DNA from: Schwartzia succinivorans DSM 10502
GTDB lineage: Bacteria; Bacillota; Negativicutes; Selenomonadales; Selenomonadaceae
Assembly: GCF_900129225.1 (NCBI RefSeq)
Contig: NZ_FQUG01000006.1
Coordinates: 1-64,000 of the forward strand
DNA: 64,000 nucleotides
Direction of reading: 5' to 3'
In this document: piece by piece, positions 17,489 through 25,033 of the stretch
Position numbering within the stretch: position 1 is the first letter of the stretch
Layout of the letters: each line of letters starts with the position of its first letter
Made by a program: the position numbers and the translations under genes
Notes under the pieces: generated by a model
Database searches by the model: none
Told to the model about the DNA's origin: nothing
Seen by the model: only the letters and a program-made list of their open reading frames with translations

Positions 17489-18244
17489 ATGAATAAAAAT
17501 AATTTATCAAAAGTGCAGCAGGAAACCTTTGACCCTGCCATACTGAACGACATTGAAGGCTACTGGAACGAACGCAGCAAGACCTTCAGCGAAACACGTA
17601 AAAAGGAAATGTCAGGTCCCGGCGGCGCCGCATGGCTGAAGCTTTTGTCGGAACATCTGCCGACGGGCAGAACCCTCAAGGTACTGGATATCGGCACAGG
17701 CGCGGGCTTCTTCGCGATTCTTCTCGCAAAGCTGGGCCATGACGTGACAGGTATCGACATGTCCGCAGACATGCTTCATCAGGCAAAGCTCAACACAGTT
17801 GCTCTCGGCGTCCGCGCGAAATTCCAAAAGATGAACGCCCAGGAAACGGACTTTGACGACAACACCTTTGATGCCATCATCAGCCGCAACCTCACGTGGA
17901 CTCTCCCCGATGCAATGGAAGCCTACCACGAGTGGCACAGAATCCTGAAGCCCGGCGGACTTCTCATGAACTTCGACGGTGACTACGGCAAGGCTGACTT
18001 CACGCGCCACGACGATAAGGAAAACGTCCACGCCAATATCCGTCAGGAGCTTGTAGACACCTGCAACCGCATCAAAAACTCCCTGCGCATCAGCACCCAC
18101 CGCCGCCCCGCGTGGGATATCGAGGTGCTGAAAAATCTCGGCATGCAGGTGGAATATGAAGAAGATATATCCCCCATTGTCTATAACGACCCTGAAATGC
18201 ACTACGACGGCATACCCCTCTTTGCCATCTACGCAGTAAAATAA
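17489..18244 (+). CDS. Class I SAM-dependent methyltransferase divergent from the ABC transporter operon
   Basis: A 251-residue methyltransferase: motif I VLDIGTGAGFFAILL (about 54-68), acidic loop TGIDMSADML, and the motif SRNLTWTLPDAME (about 134). Its C-terminus RPAWDIEVLKNLGM resembles the methyltransferase at the far end of the transporter operon. Stem and divergent promoter upstream suggest co-regulation with transport. The last 52 bp of the gene are repeated at 21228-21279, next to a terminator, showing that a 3-kb segment was inserted exactly at its stop codon. Confidence 0.88.
   Translation: MNKNNLSKVQQETFDPAILNDIEGYWNERSKTFSETRKKEMSGPGGAAWLKLLSEHLPTGRTLKVLDIGTGAGFFAILLAKLGHDVTGIDMSADMLHQAKLNTVALGVRAKFQKMNAQETDFDDNTFDAIISRNLTWTLPDAMEAYHEWHRILKPGGLLMNFDGDYGKADFTRHDDKENVHANIRQELVDTCNRIKNSLRISTHRRPAWDIEVLKNLGMQVEYEEDISPIVYNDPEMHYDGIPLFAIYAVK
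18193..18244 (+). repeat. 52-bp direct repeat, left copy (3' end of the methyltransferase gene)
   Basis: From TGAAATGCACTACGACGG to GCAGTAAAATAA this stretch matches 21228-21279 with a single C/T difference over 52 bp; similarity stops right after the stop codon. It looks like an attachment site (attL) of an integrated element. Confidence 0.85.
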
Positions 18245-18344
18245 GCTGTTATTGGTACTTTCGCAATTAAAAAACTCTCGCAACTTGCAAAAGATTTCTT
18301 TTTAACTGCCATTGACTACAGTCATCAAAAAATTTATACTTTAA

Positions 18345-18414
18345 GTGCTTGTTTGAAGGATATTCGTATCCTTAAATTTAATCCCCCTGCGTGTTGGTAG
18401 CACCAGGGGGATTT
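18345..18414. repeat. Two-hairpin motif, copy 1
   Basis: AAGGATA-TTCG-TATCCTT (18356-18373) is a perfect hairpin with a TTCG loop. It is followed by AATCCCCCTG...CAGGGGGATT (18380-18413), with an inner GTG/CAC pair and loop TTGGTAG (18394-18400). The flank GCTTGTTTGAAG and both hairpins recur at 19775-19845 with compensating changes. On the minus strand the second hairpin could also end the 18416-19729 operon. Confidence 0.65.
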
Positions 18415-18415
18415 C

Positions 18416-18715
18416 TTATTCCTCGAAGAGAAATTCACGGATTAATGCACGAAAGGACTTCCCATTTAGAAACGGCATTTCAAGTAAGTCCTTAAAATTT
18501 TCATTTGAAATAACTTCCTTGAAAGCCGGTTGTGTGACAATAGCGTACCTATGTCCAATACGGGTTACCATATACTCCTGCCCGTCATACCAAAATAATG
18601 TTTCAACTGTCAGCGGTGGATTATCCTCCCGTTCTGGCCATTCGTCCCAGCTTTGCCATTTTATATATTCATCCATTGTTATTCGAATTACGTGCTTTCC
18701 ATTGGGCCCACGCAT
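18416..18715 (-). CDS. Hypothetical protein, last gene of the island operon
   Basis: A 99-residue protein not recognised by family. It is acidic and aromatic-rich (MDEYIKWQSWDEWPERED, then LFWYDGQEYMVTRIG), with a C-terminal helix RALIREFLFEE. The ATG at 18715 has GGAGAG 6 nt upstream. It overlaps the preceding gene by 47 bp. Small overlapping partner genes of this kind are often immunity proteins or antitoxins, but nothing in the sequence proves it. Confidence 0.65.
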   Translation of the reverse strand: MRGPNGKHVIRITMDEYIKWQSWDEWPEREDNPPLTVETLFWYDGQEYMVTRIGHRYAIVTQPAFKEVISNENFKDLLEMPFLNGKSFRALIREFLFEE

Positions 18716-19106
18716 AATCTCTCCTCTCCCTCCACACATCACTGATAAGACTTGCAAGCTTCTTTTCCTTAACCGTCAGTTTTGATGCACCTTTTGGGGA
18801 ATCGTTTTCGTTGTGCTCATATCCGTGATGAATATGCGGCATCATTCCCGCATGTCCATGCTGAAGGTCAATCTGCTTTTCCTTCTTATTTGACTTGTCG
18901 TAATATGAAATATACTTCGGCTCCCCCGTAACTCTATCAAGCGTCACGTACACTCTGTTATTTGTCATGGTTTCTTTGGGAGCTTTCGTATTCCCGTTAT
19001 TAACAACCACAAATTTTATGTTTCCATATGTAAGCAGCGATGAATACTCTGACCCATATCTTTTTCCCTGTACACTCACACCGGAGCTGCTTCCTCTTCC
19101 ACCCAT
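18669..19106 (-). CDS. Phage-associated small protein with N-terminal GGRGSSSG motif and His-rich core
   Basis: A 145-residue protein starting MGGRGSSSGVS, an N-terminus common in small phage and mobile-element proteins. A His-rich segment, LQHGHAGMMPHIHHGYEH (about 81-98), resembles metal or catalytic motifs of some polymorphic-toxin domains; I cannot assign a family with certainty. It is translationally coupled to the upstream DUF4417 gene (TAATG overlap) and overlaps the downstream gene, so the three form one operon inside the repeat-bounded island. Confidence 0.65.
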   Translation of the reverse strand: MGGRGSSSGVSVQGKRYGSEYSSLLTYGNIKFVVVNNGNTKAPKETMTNNRVYVTLDRVTGEPKYISYYDKSNKKEKQIDLQHGHAGMMPHIHHGYEHNENDSPKGASKLTVKEKKLASLISDVWRERRDYAWAQWKARNSNNNG

Positions 19107-19729
19107 TACCTACCCACCTTTCCGAAGGCAGGATAATCTACGGCGATTATATTCCCTTCCATTTCCTCAAATGGTCTGCCAACGCAAAGAATCGCTTCTG
19201 GCTCAATTCTTCGAAGCATTTCTCTATATCCGGCCAAAAATTCCTCCTTTGCGTGCTTACATCCTATCATTCCTATTGCAACGGTTGACCCCTTTTCTAC
19301 TGCATCAAAGCAAAAATCATAAGACGCCTTCGTGCTCCAGCCAATTGTCGGAATAACTTTAACTCCCTGACTTTGCCAAAACGCACCGCACCATCTGCTG
19401 TGACCAACACTCTCTATCTGACGCCAATAATTCATGTCTGCGTAAGCAGAGAAATCCGGAGTGCACGCAAACATGTATTGTGAAACCTTTTCCAAAAATT
19501 TCTCCGGATTATTATAGGCTGCTAAAAATTTATAGTCATCTACAAAAAAATGCAGTCCCTTTTTCCTGTTTTCCTCGCTATCATTATATTTTGCGTCAGT
19601 TGCGGAAATGAGCCTAATTTTGAACAAATCAACGTCCTGTTTCCTTATACGCGGAAATTGGAATTTCCCCTCTGTTTCAAATTCATTTCGAAGGAACAGA
19701 GGATTACTACGGTAATCTTTTGATTTCAT
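19106..19729 (-). CDS. DUF4417 family protein
   Basis: A 207-residue protein that fits DUF4417, a family frequent in phages and mobile elements with unknown activity: RNEFETEGKFQFPRIR at the start, HFFVDDYKFLAAYNNPEKF in the middle and IGMIGCKHAKEEFLAGY later. ATG 19729 was chosen because GTGAGG lies 9 nt upstream. The leader can form competing hairpins over this ribosome site (19739-19800). First gene of the island operon. Confidence 0.8.
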   Translation of the reverse strand: MKSKDYRSNPLFLRNEFETEGKFQFPRIRKQDVDLFKIRLISATDAKYNDSEENRKKGLHFFVDDYKFLAAYNNPEKFLEKVSQYMFACTPDFSAYADMNYWRQIESVGHSRWCGAFWQSQGVKVIPTIGWSTKASYDFCFDAVEKGSTVAIGMIGCKHAKEEFLAGYREMLRRIEPEAILCVGRPFEEMEGNIIAVDYPAFGKVGR

Positions 19730-19738
19730 ATTTATTTT

Positions 19739-19800
19739 CCTCACTTTCTTACGTGAGGATACGAAACTCAACTGCTTGTTTGAAGAATATCCGTATCCTC
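19739..19800 (-). promoter_or_regulatory. DUF4417 leader with mutually exclusive pairings over the ribosome site
   Basis: Reading the minus strand: segment B (GAGGATACG, 19792-19800) can pair with A (TATTCT, 19784-19789) or, perfectly over 9 bp, with C (CGTATCCTC, 19755-19763). C also contains CCTCAC, which pairs perfectly with the ribosome site GTGAGG (19739-19744). A-B pairing would free C to hide the ribosome site; B-C pairing would expose it. Confidence 0.55.
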
Positions 19801-19845
19801 AAATTTGTTGAATAAACCCTGCTATTGGTAGTAGCGAAGTTTATC
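19775..19845. repeat. Two-hairpin motif, copy 2
   Basis: Shares the GCTTGTTTGAAG flank and the arrangement of copy 1. First hairpin: AGAATA/TATCCT around TCCG. Second: ATAAAC...GTTTAT outer stem (19812-19844), inner stem GCTA/TAGC and the identical loop TTGGTAG (19825-19831). Both stems differ in sequence from copy 1 but remain paired. Confidence 0.65.
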
Positions 19846-19932
19846 TATGCCCAGGTATTGCCGTATTTCAACCCCCTTTCTCCGTAGCTTTACACACCAA
19901 ACAAATAAATCACATAGCCGCTCACCTCCTAA

Positions 19933-21027
19933 TCAATTTCTTATTATTCCCAACAAATCATAGTAGTAAAATGTCCTGTTTCTCTGTTTGCCATTTGTAT
20001 ATAAGATTTTGTTCTCCAGAAGGATATTTAGGAATCTGTTCAATGTAGCCGTTGGCATCTTCAGCATATTGGAAAGCTGTTTCACAGTCGTAACGGGGCA
20101 TTTGTAAAGTGAGGTTATCACTTGAACAATATTAGGAGAATTAGATTTTTCCATCGCTAAGCTCAAGTGCTTTTCATACAGATTATTTATTTCTGAAATA
20201 ATCATTATGTACTTGTCGCACTGCTTGGCTACCGTCTCTAGGAAAAACTTAATCCACTCGTTCCAATCATTATTTGTTCTTATATTCGTGAGCAATGTAT
20301 AGTATTTGTGTTTGTCGTGTTCCAATGCCTCACTGATAAAAAAGCACGGCAAATCTATCTGCTTCTTATAGAACAAATACATCGGAATAAGCATTCTGCC
20401 TACACGCCCGTTACCGTCCATGAAAGGATGTATCGTTTCAAACTGCGCGTGTATAATCGCAGTACGTACTAACGGTCTGTACGAATCATTAGGGTTATTC
20501 ATATATTCAATTAAATTCGCCATCAGCTCATGAACTTCTTCCGCAGCCGGCGGAATAAACGTAATTGTATGCACGGGATCATTTTTCCCTATATAATTTT
20601 GCTTCACTCTATACTTTCCAATAAGCTCTGGTTTTCTTACATTTCCACGCATCAATGCTATATGCATCTCATAGAAAAAATCGTCAGTGAATTTTTCTCT
20701 CGCAAGTATCCTATACCCCAATGTCGTTGCATAATGATAATTCAACACTTCATTCAGATTTTGATCATTTGTTTTTTCTTCCGTCTGATATGTGAGCACA
20801 CCGTCCAAAGTTGCCTGAGTTCCTTCAATTGCAGAGGATGCTAATGCCTCCTTCTGCTGCAGCGTTGGCATAAACCACTCACTACCAAGTTTGCTGTCAT
20901 GAATTTTTTCCTTATATACTTCCAGTTTAGCTGTAGCATCAATTAATTCTTCCACAAAATACGAATAATCTATTACTCCGCTAGGCAAAGGCAATTTACT
21001 TGCTTTGTAAGACTCATTCATCAGCAT
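19933..21027 (-). CDS. Fic family protein (AMPylase-type) with class II inhibitory motif
   Basis: A 364-residue Fic protein. The catalytic motif HPFMDGNGRVGR (about 188-199) is complete, with the His and the phosphate-binding NGR. SSAIEGTQ near residue 55 matches the S/T-xxx-E-G/N inhibitory helix of class II Fic proteins, so the enzyme is probably self-inhibited. The C-terminus (VKQLSNMLKMPTATLNRFL) looks like a winged-helix domain, typical of stand-alone Fic proteins. ATG 21027 has AAAGGAGG just upstream. It lies alone inside the repeat-bounded island. Confidence 0.93.
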   Translation of the reverse strand: MLMNESYKASKLPLPSGVIDYSYFVEELIDATAKLEVYKEKIHDSKLGSEWFMPTLQQKEALASSAIEGTQATLDGVLTYQTEEKTNDQNLNEVLNYHYATTLGYRILAREKFTDDFFYEMHIALMRGNVRKPELIGKYRVKQNYIGKNDPVHTITFIPPAAEEVHELMANLIEYMNNPNDSYRPLVRTAIIHAQFETIHPFMDGNGRVGRMLIPMYLFYKKQIDLPCFFISEALEHDKHKYYTLLTNIRTNNDWNEWIKFFLETVAKQCDKYIMIISEINNLYEKHLSLAMEKSNSPNIVQVITSLYKCPVTTVKQLSNMLKMPTATLNRFLNILLENKILYTNGKQRNRTFYYYDLLGIIRN

Positions 21028-21227
21028 TAACCCTCCTTTCAACTCGATTATACCAGAATAAGAATCATTTTTCAAGATTTTTGATTCTTATTTTCTTATA
21101 GCTATCTTTTTTATTCATTTTTCCTTTTATCGTTATCATGTAAAATCATACTAATTTGCAAAACTCGCTAAAATTCAAGCAAACAGAAACATTAGAATGA
21201 TTCTTGCTCTCGTAAATGAGTCTAACT

Positions 21228-21279
21228 TGAAATGCACTACGACGGCATACCCCTCTTTGCCATCTATGCAGTAAAATAA
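21228..21279 (+). repeat. 52-bp direct repeat, right copy
   Basis: Repeats the last 52 bp of the methyltransferase gene (18193-18244) with one mismatch, but without the rest of the gene. It is followed by the terminator that would have served that gene. Likely attR of the 3-kb island. The remainder of 21076-21428 shows no gene. Confidence 0.85.
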
Positions 21280-21293
21280 ACTCTTATCCCTTC

Positions 21294-21332
21294 CCCCGGC
21301 AGACTAAAACTCGTCCTGTCGGGGACTTTTTT
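21294..21332 (+). terminator. Original terminator of the methyltransferase gene
   Basis: CCCCGGCAG and CTGTCGGGG pair (one G-T) and are followed by ACTTTTTT. It lies 15 bp after the right 52-bp repeat and no longer has a plus-strand gene directly before it. Confidence 0.8.
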
Positions 21333-21428
21333 ACCTTTTATTTATTTTTCACTTATCGTACAATAAAAAAAACGATACATGTGTATAAGGAACTATTTAT
21401 TTATTATTTTTTCAGGGAGGGAAAAATA

Positions 21429-22814
21429 ATGATGATCGAAAAGGATTCCGCAGGTTCCATGAGTTCCATGCTGTCAGCAGGCTACAACATAGGAAAATAC
21501 ACGGGGACACTGGCAGAAAAGCTTCAGAAGGCGCGCGTGGATGAGCGTCAGGAGATGGAGCGGGCAGTCCACAACATCCAAAATCCTGCGGGGCAGGGAA
21601 ACAAGCTTGAGCACCCTGTGGGCATTGGAGGAAAGCTGGAAAATATTTCCCCTTCGATGACAGGAAAGCTTGATACCGAGCACACATGGGACAAGCAGCC
21701 CTATGCCGTAGAAATCAGCGTTCAGGGACGTGAAATGCAAAAGCAGTCAAACCCTGATATCAGCAAAGAGGGCCTGGAAATACTGAAGAGAGTAAACCCC
21801 AATATCAGCGAGGACGCGATTAAGAATCCTGCCGGGCTGCCTGATATAACATCGGTTGACTCTGCCCACTACCGCTGGACCAAGGAAGACGGTATCGTTG
21901 AAAAAATGACCGTGGAGGAAGAAATCGAAATGAGAAAGGCGACTGCCGCCACCGCCATTCATAACAACCTCAGCGGACACATAAGCGACATCATAGGGCA
22001 AATCCTGAAACCCTACGATACATACGAGGAAGCGGCATACGAGCTTTACATTAAGGGGCAGGATAATACATGGCTAGGCACGGATGATGAGCTTCGCGTC
22101 ACATGGTATCTCAGGAACAGCGAAGGCAATCTCCCCGGACGTTTCGGTCAGTTCGCAAACGCTCTTAACAACTACCTTGATGTCTTTGGAAAGGATGCCG
22201 AGTATTTCACCAAGCTCGACGAAGCGCTGAGCAAGCTGGAGGACGGCGACAACGCTCTTGTTGCTGAAATGCGCAAGATGATTGCCCAGGTGCAGAGCGG
22301 AAACAGAATAAACACCAACAGCGAAGAGTTTAACGAAGATGTCAAAACAGCCGTAGCCAAGGTCTACAGGCAGGACGAAGAAGAAATGGACGCCAAGCCC
22401 AACAAGAAAAAGGACGCGGTGCAGGCGCAGGGAAAAAACGGACTTTCCTTTGACGAACTGAGAATGATGTCCTTGGAAGAGGACAAGGAAACCCTTGATA
22501 AAATGATGGGCAGGGATAGCGAAGATTCCTCCAAAAAAGACCTCAGCTCCCTTCTCGACAAAAACAAAAAGACAGATGAAACTGACGGTACAAAGGAACG
22601 CATCCGCCAGCTGAACAAGGATTTGCTGAAGGACGCAGAAAAAGAAGGCTCGGACCCCCTCATACCGACAGGAAAGGATGCTGAGGAAAAAGAAAAACAC
22701 CCTATCGACCCTGCCGAACAGAAAAAGCAGGAATCAATAGCTGCTTCATGGAAAAAAATCCGAGATGAATACGGCTGGGGCCCGAAGCCCGGTACGCTGT
22801 CTATGGATGAATGA
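21429..22814 (+). CDS. Large acidic hypothetical protein
   Basis: A 461-residue protein without recognised domains. No signal peptide or membrane segment. The N-terminus is Ser/Gly/Met-rich, the middle (about 175-300) is a helical domain (YEEAAYELYIKGQDNTWLG, NALNNYLDVFGKDAEYF), and the C-terminal third is extremely charged (runs of D, E and K), probably disordered. GGAGGG precedes ATG 21429. GC-rich codons resemble core genes. It is followed directly by a terminator. Scaffold-like or adhesion-accessory roles are possible, but nothing shows it. Confidence 0.75.
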   Translation: MMIEKDSAGSMSSMLSAGYNIGKYTGTLAEKLQKARVDERQEMERAVHNIQNPAGQGNKLEHPVGIGGKLENISPSMTGKLDTEHTWDKQPYAVEISVQGREMQKQSNPDISKEGLEILKRVNPNISEDAIKNPAGLPDITSVDSAHYRWTKEDGIVEKMTVEEEIEMRKATAATAIHNNLSGHISDIIGQILKPYDTYEEAAYELYIKGQDNTWLGTDDELRVTWYLRNSEGNLPGRFGQFANALNNYLDVFGKDAEYFTKLDEALSKLEDGDNALVAEMRKMIAQVQSGNRINTNSEEFNEDVKTAVAKVYRQDEEEMDAKPNKKKDAVQAQGKNGLSFDELRMMSLEEDKETLDKMMGRDSEDSSKKDLSSLLDKNKKTDETDGTKERIRQLNKDLLKDAEKEGSDPLIPTGKDAEEKEKHPIDPAEQKKQESIAASWKKIRDEYGWGPKPGTLSMDE

Positions 22815-22815
22815 T

Positions 22816-22848
22816 AAAAAAACGCCGACAATCCCGTCGGCGTTTTTT
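22816..22848 (+). terminator. Terminator after the acidic hypothetical gene
   Basis: AAAAACGCCGAC and GTCGGCGTTTTTT pair around AATCCC. The same hairpin recurs at 25661-25693. Confidence 0.85.
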
Positions 22849-22875
22849 GTACCCATTAGCAGATATTTTTTAGCC
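22817..22875. repeat. 59-bp direct repeat, copy 1
   Basis: Spans the terminator plus the end of the HAD gene. It matches 25662-25720 with five differences, all A/G transitions, and brackets a 2.8-kb accessory segment. Confidence 0.75.
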
Positions 22876-23496
22876 AAACCGCTTCAATGTTTCCTTGGCA
22901 GAGATGAACAAAATACCTGTCCCGCCAGCTTTTTCCCACTCCTTGATATTTTTCTCATAATCATCTATCAGAATGCAGTCTCTCCCGGTAACATAATTTT
23001 TCTTTTCTTCCCTGTAAACGATATTGACCTTGATGTGCTCCCCAAGGTTTCTGCGTACCCATTCGATTTTATCATCAGCGGCTGTGTCAATACCCCTTCT
23101 CGGCTTAGGAATACCGCTCAAAATTTCACAGGCACCCGGGTATTTTTTATCAAGCAGCTGAAACATCTCCCTGGCACCATCGCAAAACTCCAGCTTATTA
23201 TAATGCCTTTAATCAAAGTTTGCCATAGGCAAACTTTCCTCTGCGGCATTTCAACGAGGCGGGAGATATGCTCACCGCCTGTTATTTGTCTTAACCCCCA
23301 CTTACAGAAGTGGGGGACATCTTGGGGCCGAGTTATAAAAATGCTCTACCGCCCTAATGGCCCCAAACAAACGGTCATCGTCGCCTTTATTTTTATTACT
23401 CTGATCAACAGGCTCCATTCCGCATAATTCCCTTACACCTCGATCAAAATCTGCCAATACTCCGTCCAAATCAAAATATATCTTTTGTATTTCCAT
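22870..23496 (-). pseudogene. HAD-superfamily 5' nucleotidase-like gene split by a 129-bp element
   Basis: The N-terminal part (from ATG 23496) carries the HAD nucleophile motif YFDLDGVLADFDRG and runs to AVEHFYN. The C-terminal part carries SGIPKPRRGIDTAADDK and DCILIDDYEKNIKEW, the later HAD motifs. Between them lies the 129-bp element 23204-23332 with in-frame stops. Removing the element plus one TTATAA copy gives HFYNKLEFCDGAREMF in frame, so the insertion is the only lesion seen. A start at 23166 could still yield a C-terminal fragment, but it would lack the nucleophile. Confidence 0.88.
23204..23332 (-). mobile_element. Short palindromic insertion element (copy B), non-autonomous, inside the HAD gene
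   Basis: On the minus strand the element starts CTCGGCCCC, has a hairpin CCCCCACTTCTGTAAGTGGG(GG) 16 nt from that end, a middle GGCGG/CCGCC hairpin, and near the other end a perfect 10-bp hairpin AAAGTTTGCC-TAT-GGCAAACTTT followed by GATTAAAGGCA. TTATAA flanks both sides (23198-23203, 23333-23338). It encodes nothing. Hairpins at both ends without terminal inverted repeats fit IS200/IS605-type non-autonomous elements. Confidence 0.75.
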
Positions 23497-23595
23497 ATAT
23501 GTGCCCCCGTATATATTCCATGCAATAATATATCTCTGTTAAGCTAACCCTGCATATATTTCGTGATACCTTGCGGTATTCGCCCGGAATTTGGC

Positions 23596-23754
23596 TTAAT
23601 GAGCCATCAAGCTCTTGATAACCTTTTCCGGCAATTCGGGATATGTCTCTTTGTAGATTGCTCCGACTTCCTCCGGCGTTTTCGCCTTGGAGAGCTTCTT
23701 GTACATCGCGGACAGTTTCTTTTCTATTGAGTAAAACTCTTCTCTCGTTACCAT
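23596..23754 (-). CDS. Small 52-residue hypothetical protein
   Basis: Open frame from ATG 23754 to TAA 23596 with AAGGAGG 8 nt upstream, a very strong ribosome site. The product (MVTREEFYSIEKKLSAMYKK at the start, ELPEKVIKSLMAH at the end) is basic and helical. Not recognised. It lies between the metallopeptidase gene and the split HAD gene on the same strand and probably belongs to their transcript. Confidence 0.65.
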   Translation of the reverse strand: MVTREEFYSIEKKLSAMYKKLSKAKTPEEVGAIYKETYPELPEKVIKSLMAH

Positions 23755-23807
23755 AACAACCGCCTCCTTCGTTATGATTTAACAACAATCTGCTTTCCGT
23801 CTATTGA

Positions 23808-24719
23808 TTAATTAATCTTTTCATTCTCCTTAGGGAACTTTTCGATGACCTTCAACCCTATACGGATATTCCCGTCTTTGTGTATTACATTTTCAATGCA
23901 GCCTGCTGCTTTTAGAATCGTATCAATACTCACCGGCGGAATCTGCCCATGCTCTTCTTTATAGCCTGCTAAATAATCTACAGTACCCGGATTATCTATT
24001 CCCAAGCGGTTACAGCATATCCAGCATGCAGTTTCAGCTTCAAATTCTTCAATTTCCTTGGTCAGGTCATCGCGCACAGGAATGTGCTTCATGCCGAAGG
24101 TACCTAGGTGTCCGCAGAAGAAGTGCCCTAATTCGTGCAAAACAGTTATGAATTTCTCAGTAGGCTTGAGGCTGCTGTTTACGACAATACAGGCATGCTG
24201 CTCAACAAAATGATTCGCTACGCTTGTCGTTTTTACGAGATGTTTTGAATCTATTCTTTCCATCCTTATGATCTGGCCGCCCATTGTCGTTCCATAGGGT
24301 TCTTCACGGTAGCGGATTCCCTCACGGTGAAGCTTTTCGGTGAAATCATACAGAGTTTCCGCATCCACTACCTGCTCGGCACGAAACGGCTCCACGAAAT
24401 GCTTGCGTATCATTTCATCCGTCACTTCACGCCCCTCCGTGTCCCCATATTCATATACAAATGAAATCGGCCCAAATGGACGCATAATGACAAGAGGTCG
24501 GCTTCCTGGTTTAGGATAGCGCCCAAAACGGTCTTTCCACTGACCGGCAGACAAAACCCATCTGCTCCCCGGCTTCTGCATCTGAACCAGCATAGCATTA
24601 AACGGTGCAAGGTTCGGAAGCGGCTTCAAGCTTTTCAACATATCCTGAAATGCGTCGATTTCCCTGTATTCTCTTACTTCATCATATAATATATCAATCT
24701 GCGCCCGTGTATCTTTCAT
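23808..24719 (-). CDS. ImmA/IrrE-like zinc metallopeptidase with ArdC-like N-terminal region
   Basis: A 303-residue protein. The C-terminal half carries the zinc motif HELGHFFCGHLG (about 192) with a downstream EFEAETACWICCNRLGI helix, as in ImmA/IrrE peptidases. The N-terminal half (APFNAMLVQMQKPGSRWVLS, then KPGSRPLVIMRPFGPISFVY) resembles the DNA-binding part of ArdC-type anti-restriction proteins. A longer paralogue lies at 59599-60882. Family members cleave phage/ICE repressors or protect incoming DNA; the target here is unknown. It overlaps the upstream 64-residue gene by 4 bp. Confidence 0.85.
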   Translation of the reverse strand: MKDTRAQIDILYDEVREYREIDAFQDMLKSLKPLPNLAPFNAMLVQMQKPGSRWVLSAGQWKDRFGRYPKPGSRPLVIMRPFGPISFVYEYGDTEGREVTDEMIRKHFVEPFRAEQVVDAETLYDFTEKLHREGIRYREEPYGTTMGGQIIRMERIDSKHLVKTTSVANHFVEQHACIVVNSSLKPTEKFITVLHELGHFFCGHLGTFGMKHIPVRDDLTKEIEEFEAETACWICCNRLGIDNPGTVDYLAGYKEEHGQIPPVSIDTILKAAGCIENVIHKDGNIRIGLKVIEKFPKENEKIN

Positions 24720-24910
24720 TTTTCCACCTCAAAACGCTGTGTACTGCGATTCCGCCCGTCTGCATTTTCACTGCTTTCGTTTTTTCTCATCCATGTCCGC
24801 CAGTTTTCAACCGTCATTCGCCCGGTGCGTATCGGATAGGTGAGATGCTCAAGCTCTGACAAAAGCTTCTGCTCATCCTTTGCCGAAAGCAGCTCCGATT
24901 CTCTGTTCAT
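24716..24910 (-). CDS. Small 64-residue protein coupled to the metallopeptidase
   Basis: A hydrophilic protein (MNRESELLSAKDEQKLLSEL at the start, then LTYPIRTGRMTVENWRTWMR) whose stop overlaps the metallopeptidase start (ATGA). No family recognised. The promoter region upstream contains the palindrome ATCTCAT-A-ATGAGAT (24944-24958), a possible operator for the neighbouring HTH protein. Confidence 0.68.
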   Translation of the reverse strand: MNRESELLSAKDEQKLLSELEHLTYPIRTGRMTVENWRTWMRKNESSENADGRNRSTQRFEVEK

Positions 24911-25033
24911 GCCGATACTTCACCTTATTTCAAAGCAGTGACCATCTCATAATGAGATTTCGGCCTACACTATTTTTCTTACCTTTAGTCTAGCAAAACC
25001 AGATGCCGAACAGGTCGCTTTGATAGAGACATT

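Noticed and set aside
23471-23788. 105-residue minus-strand frame over the 52-residue gene
   Set aside because: It is a shifted frame; the 52-residue frame has the AAGGAGG ribosome site at the right distance.
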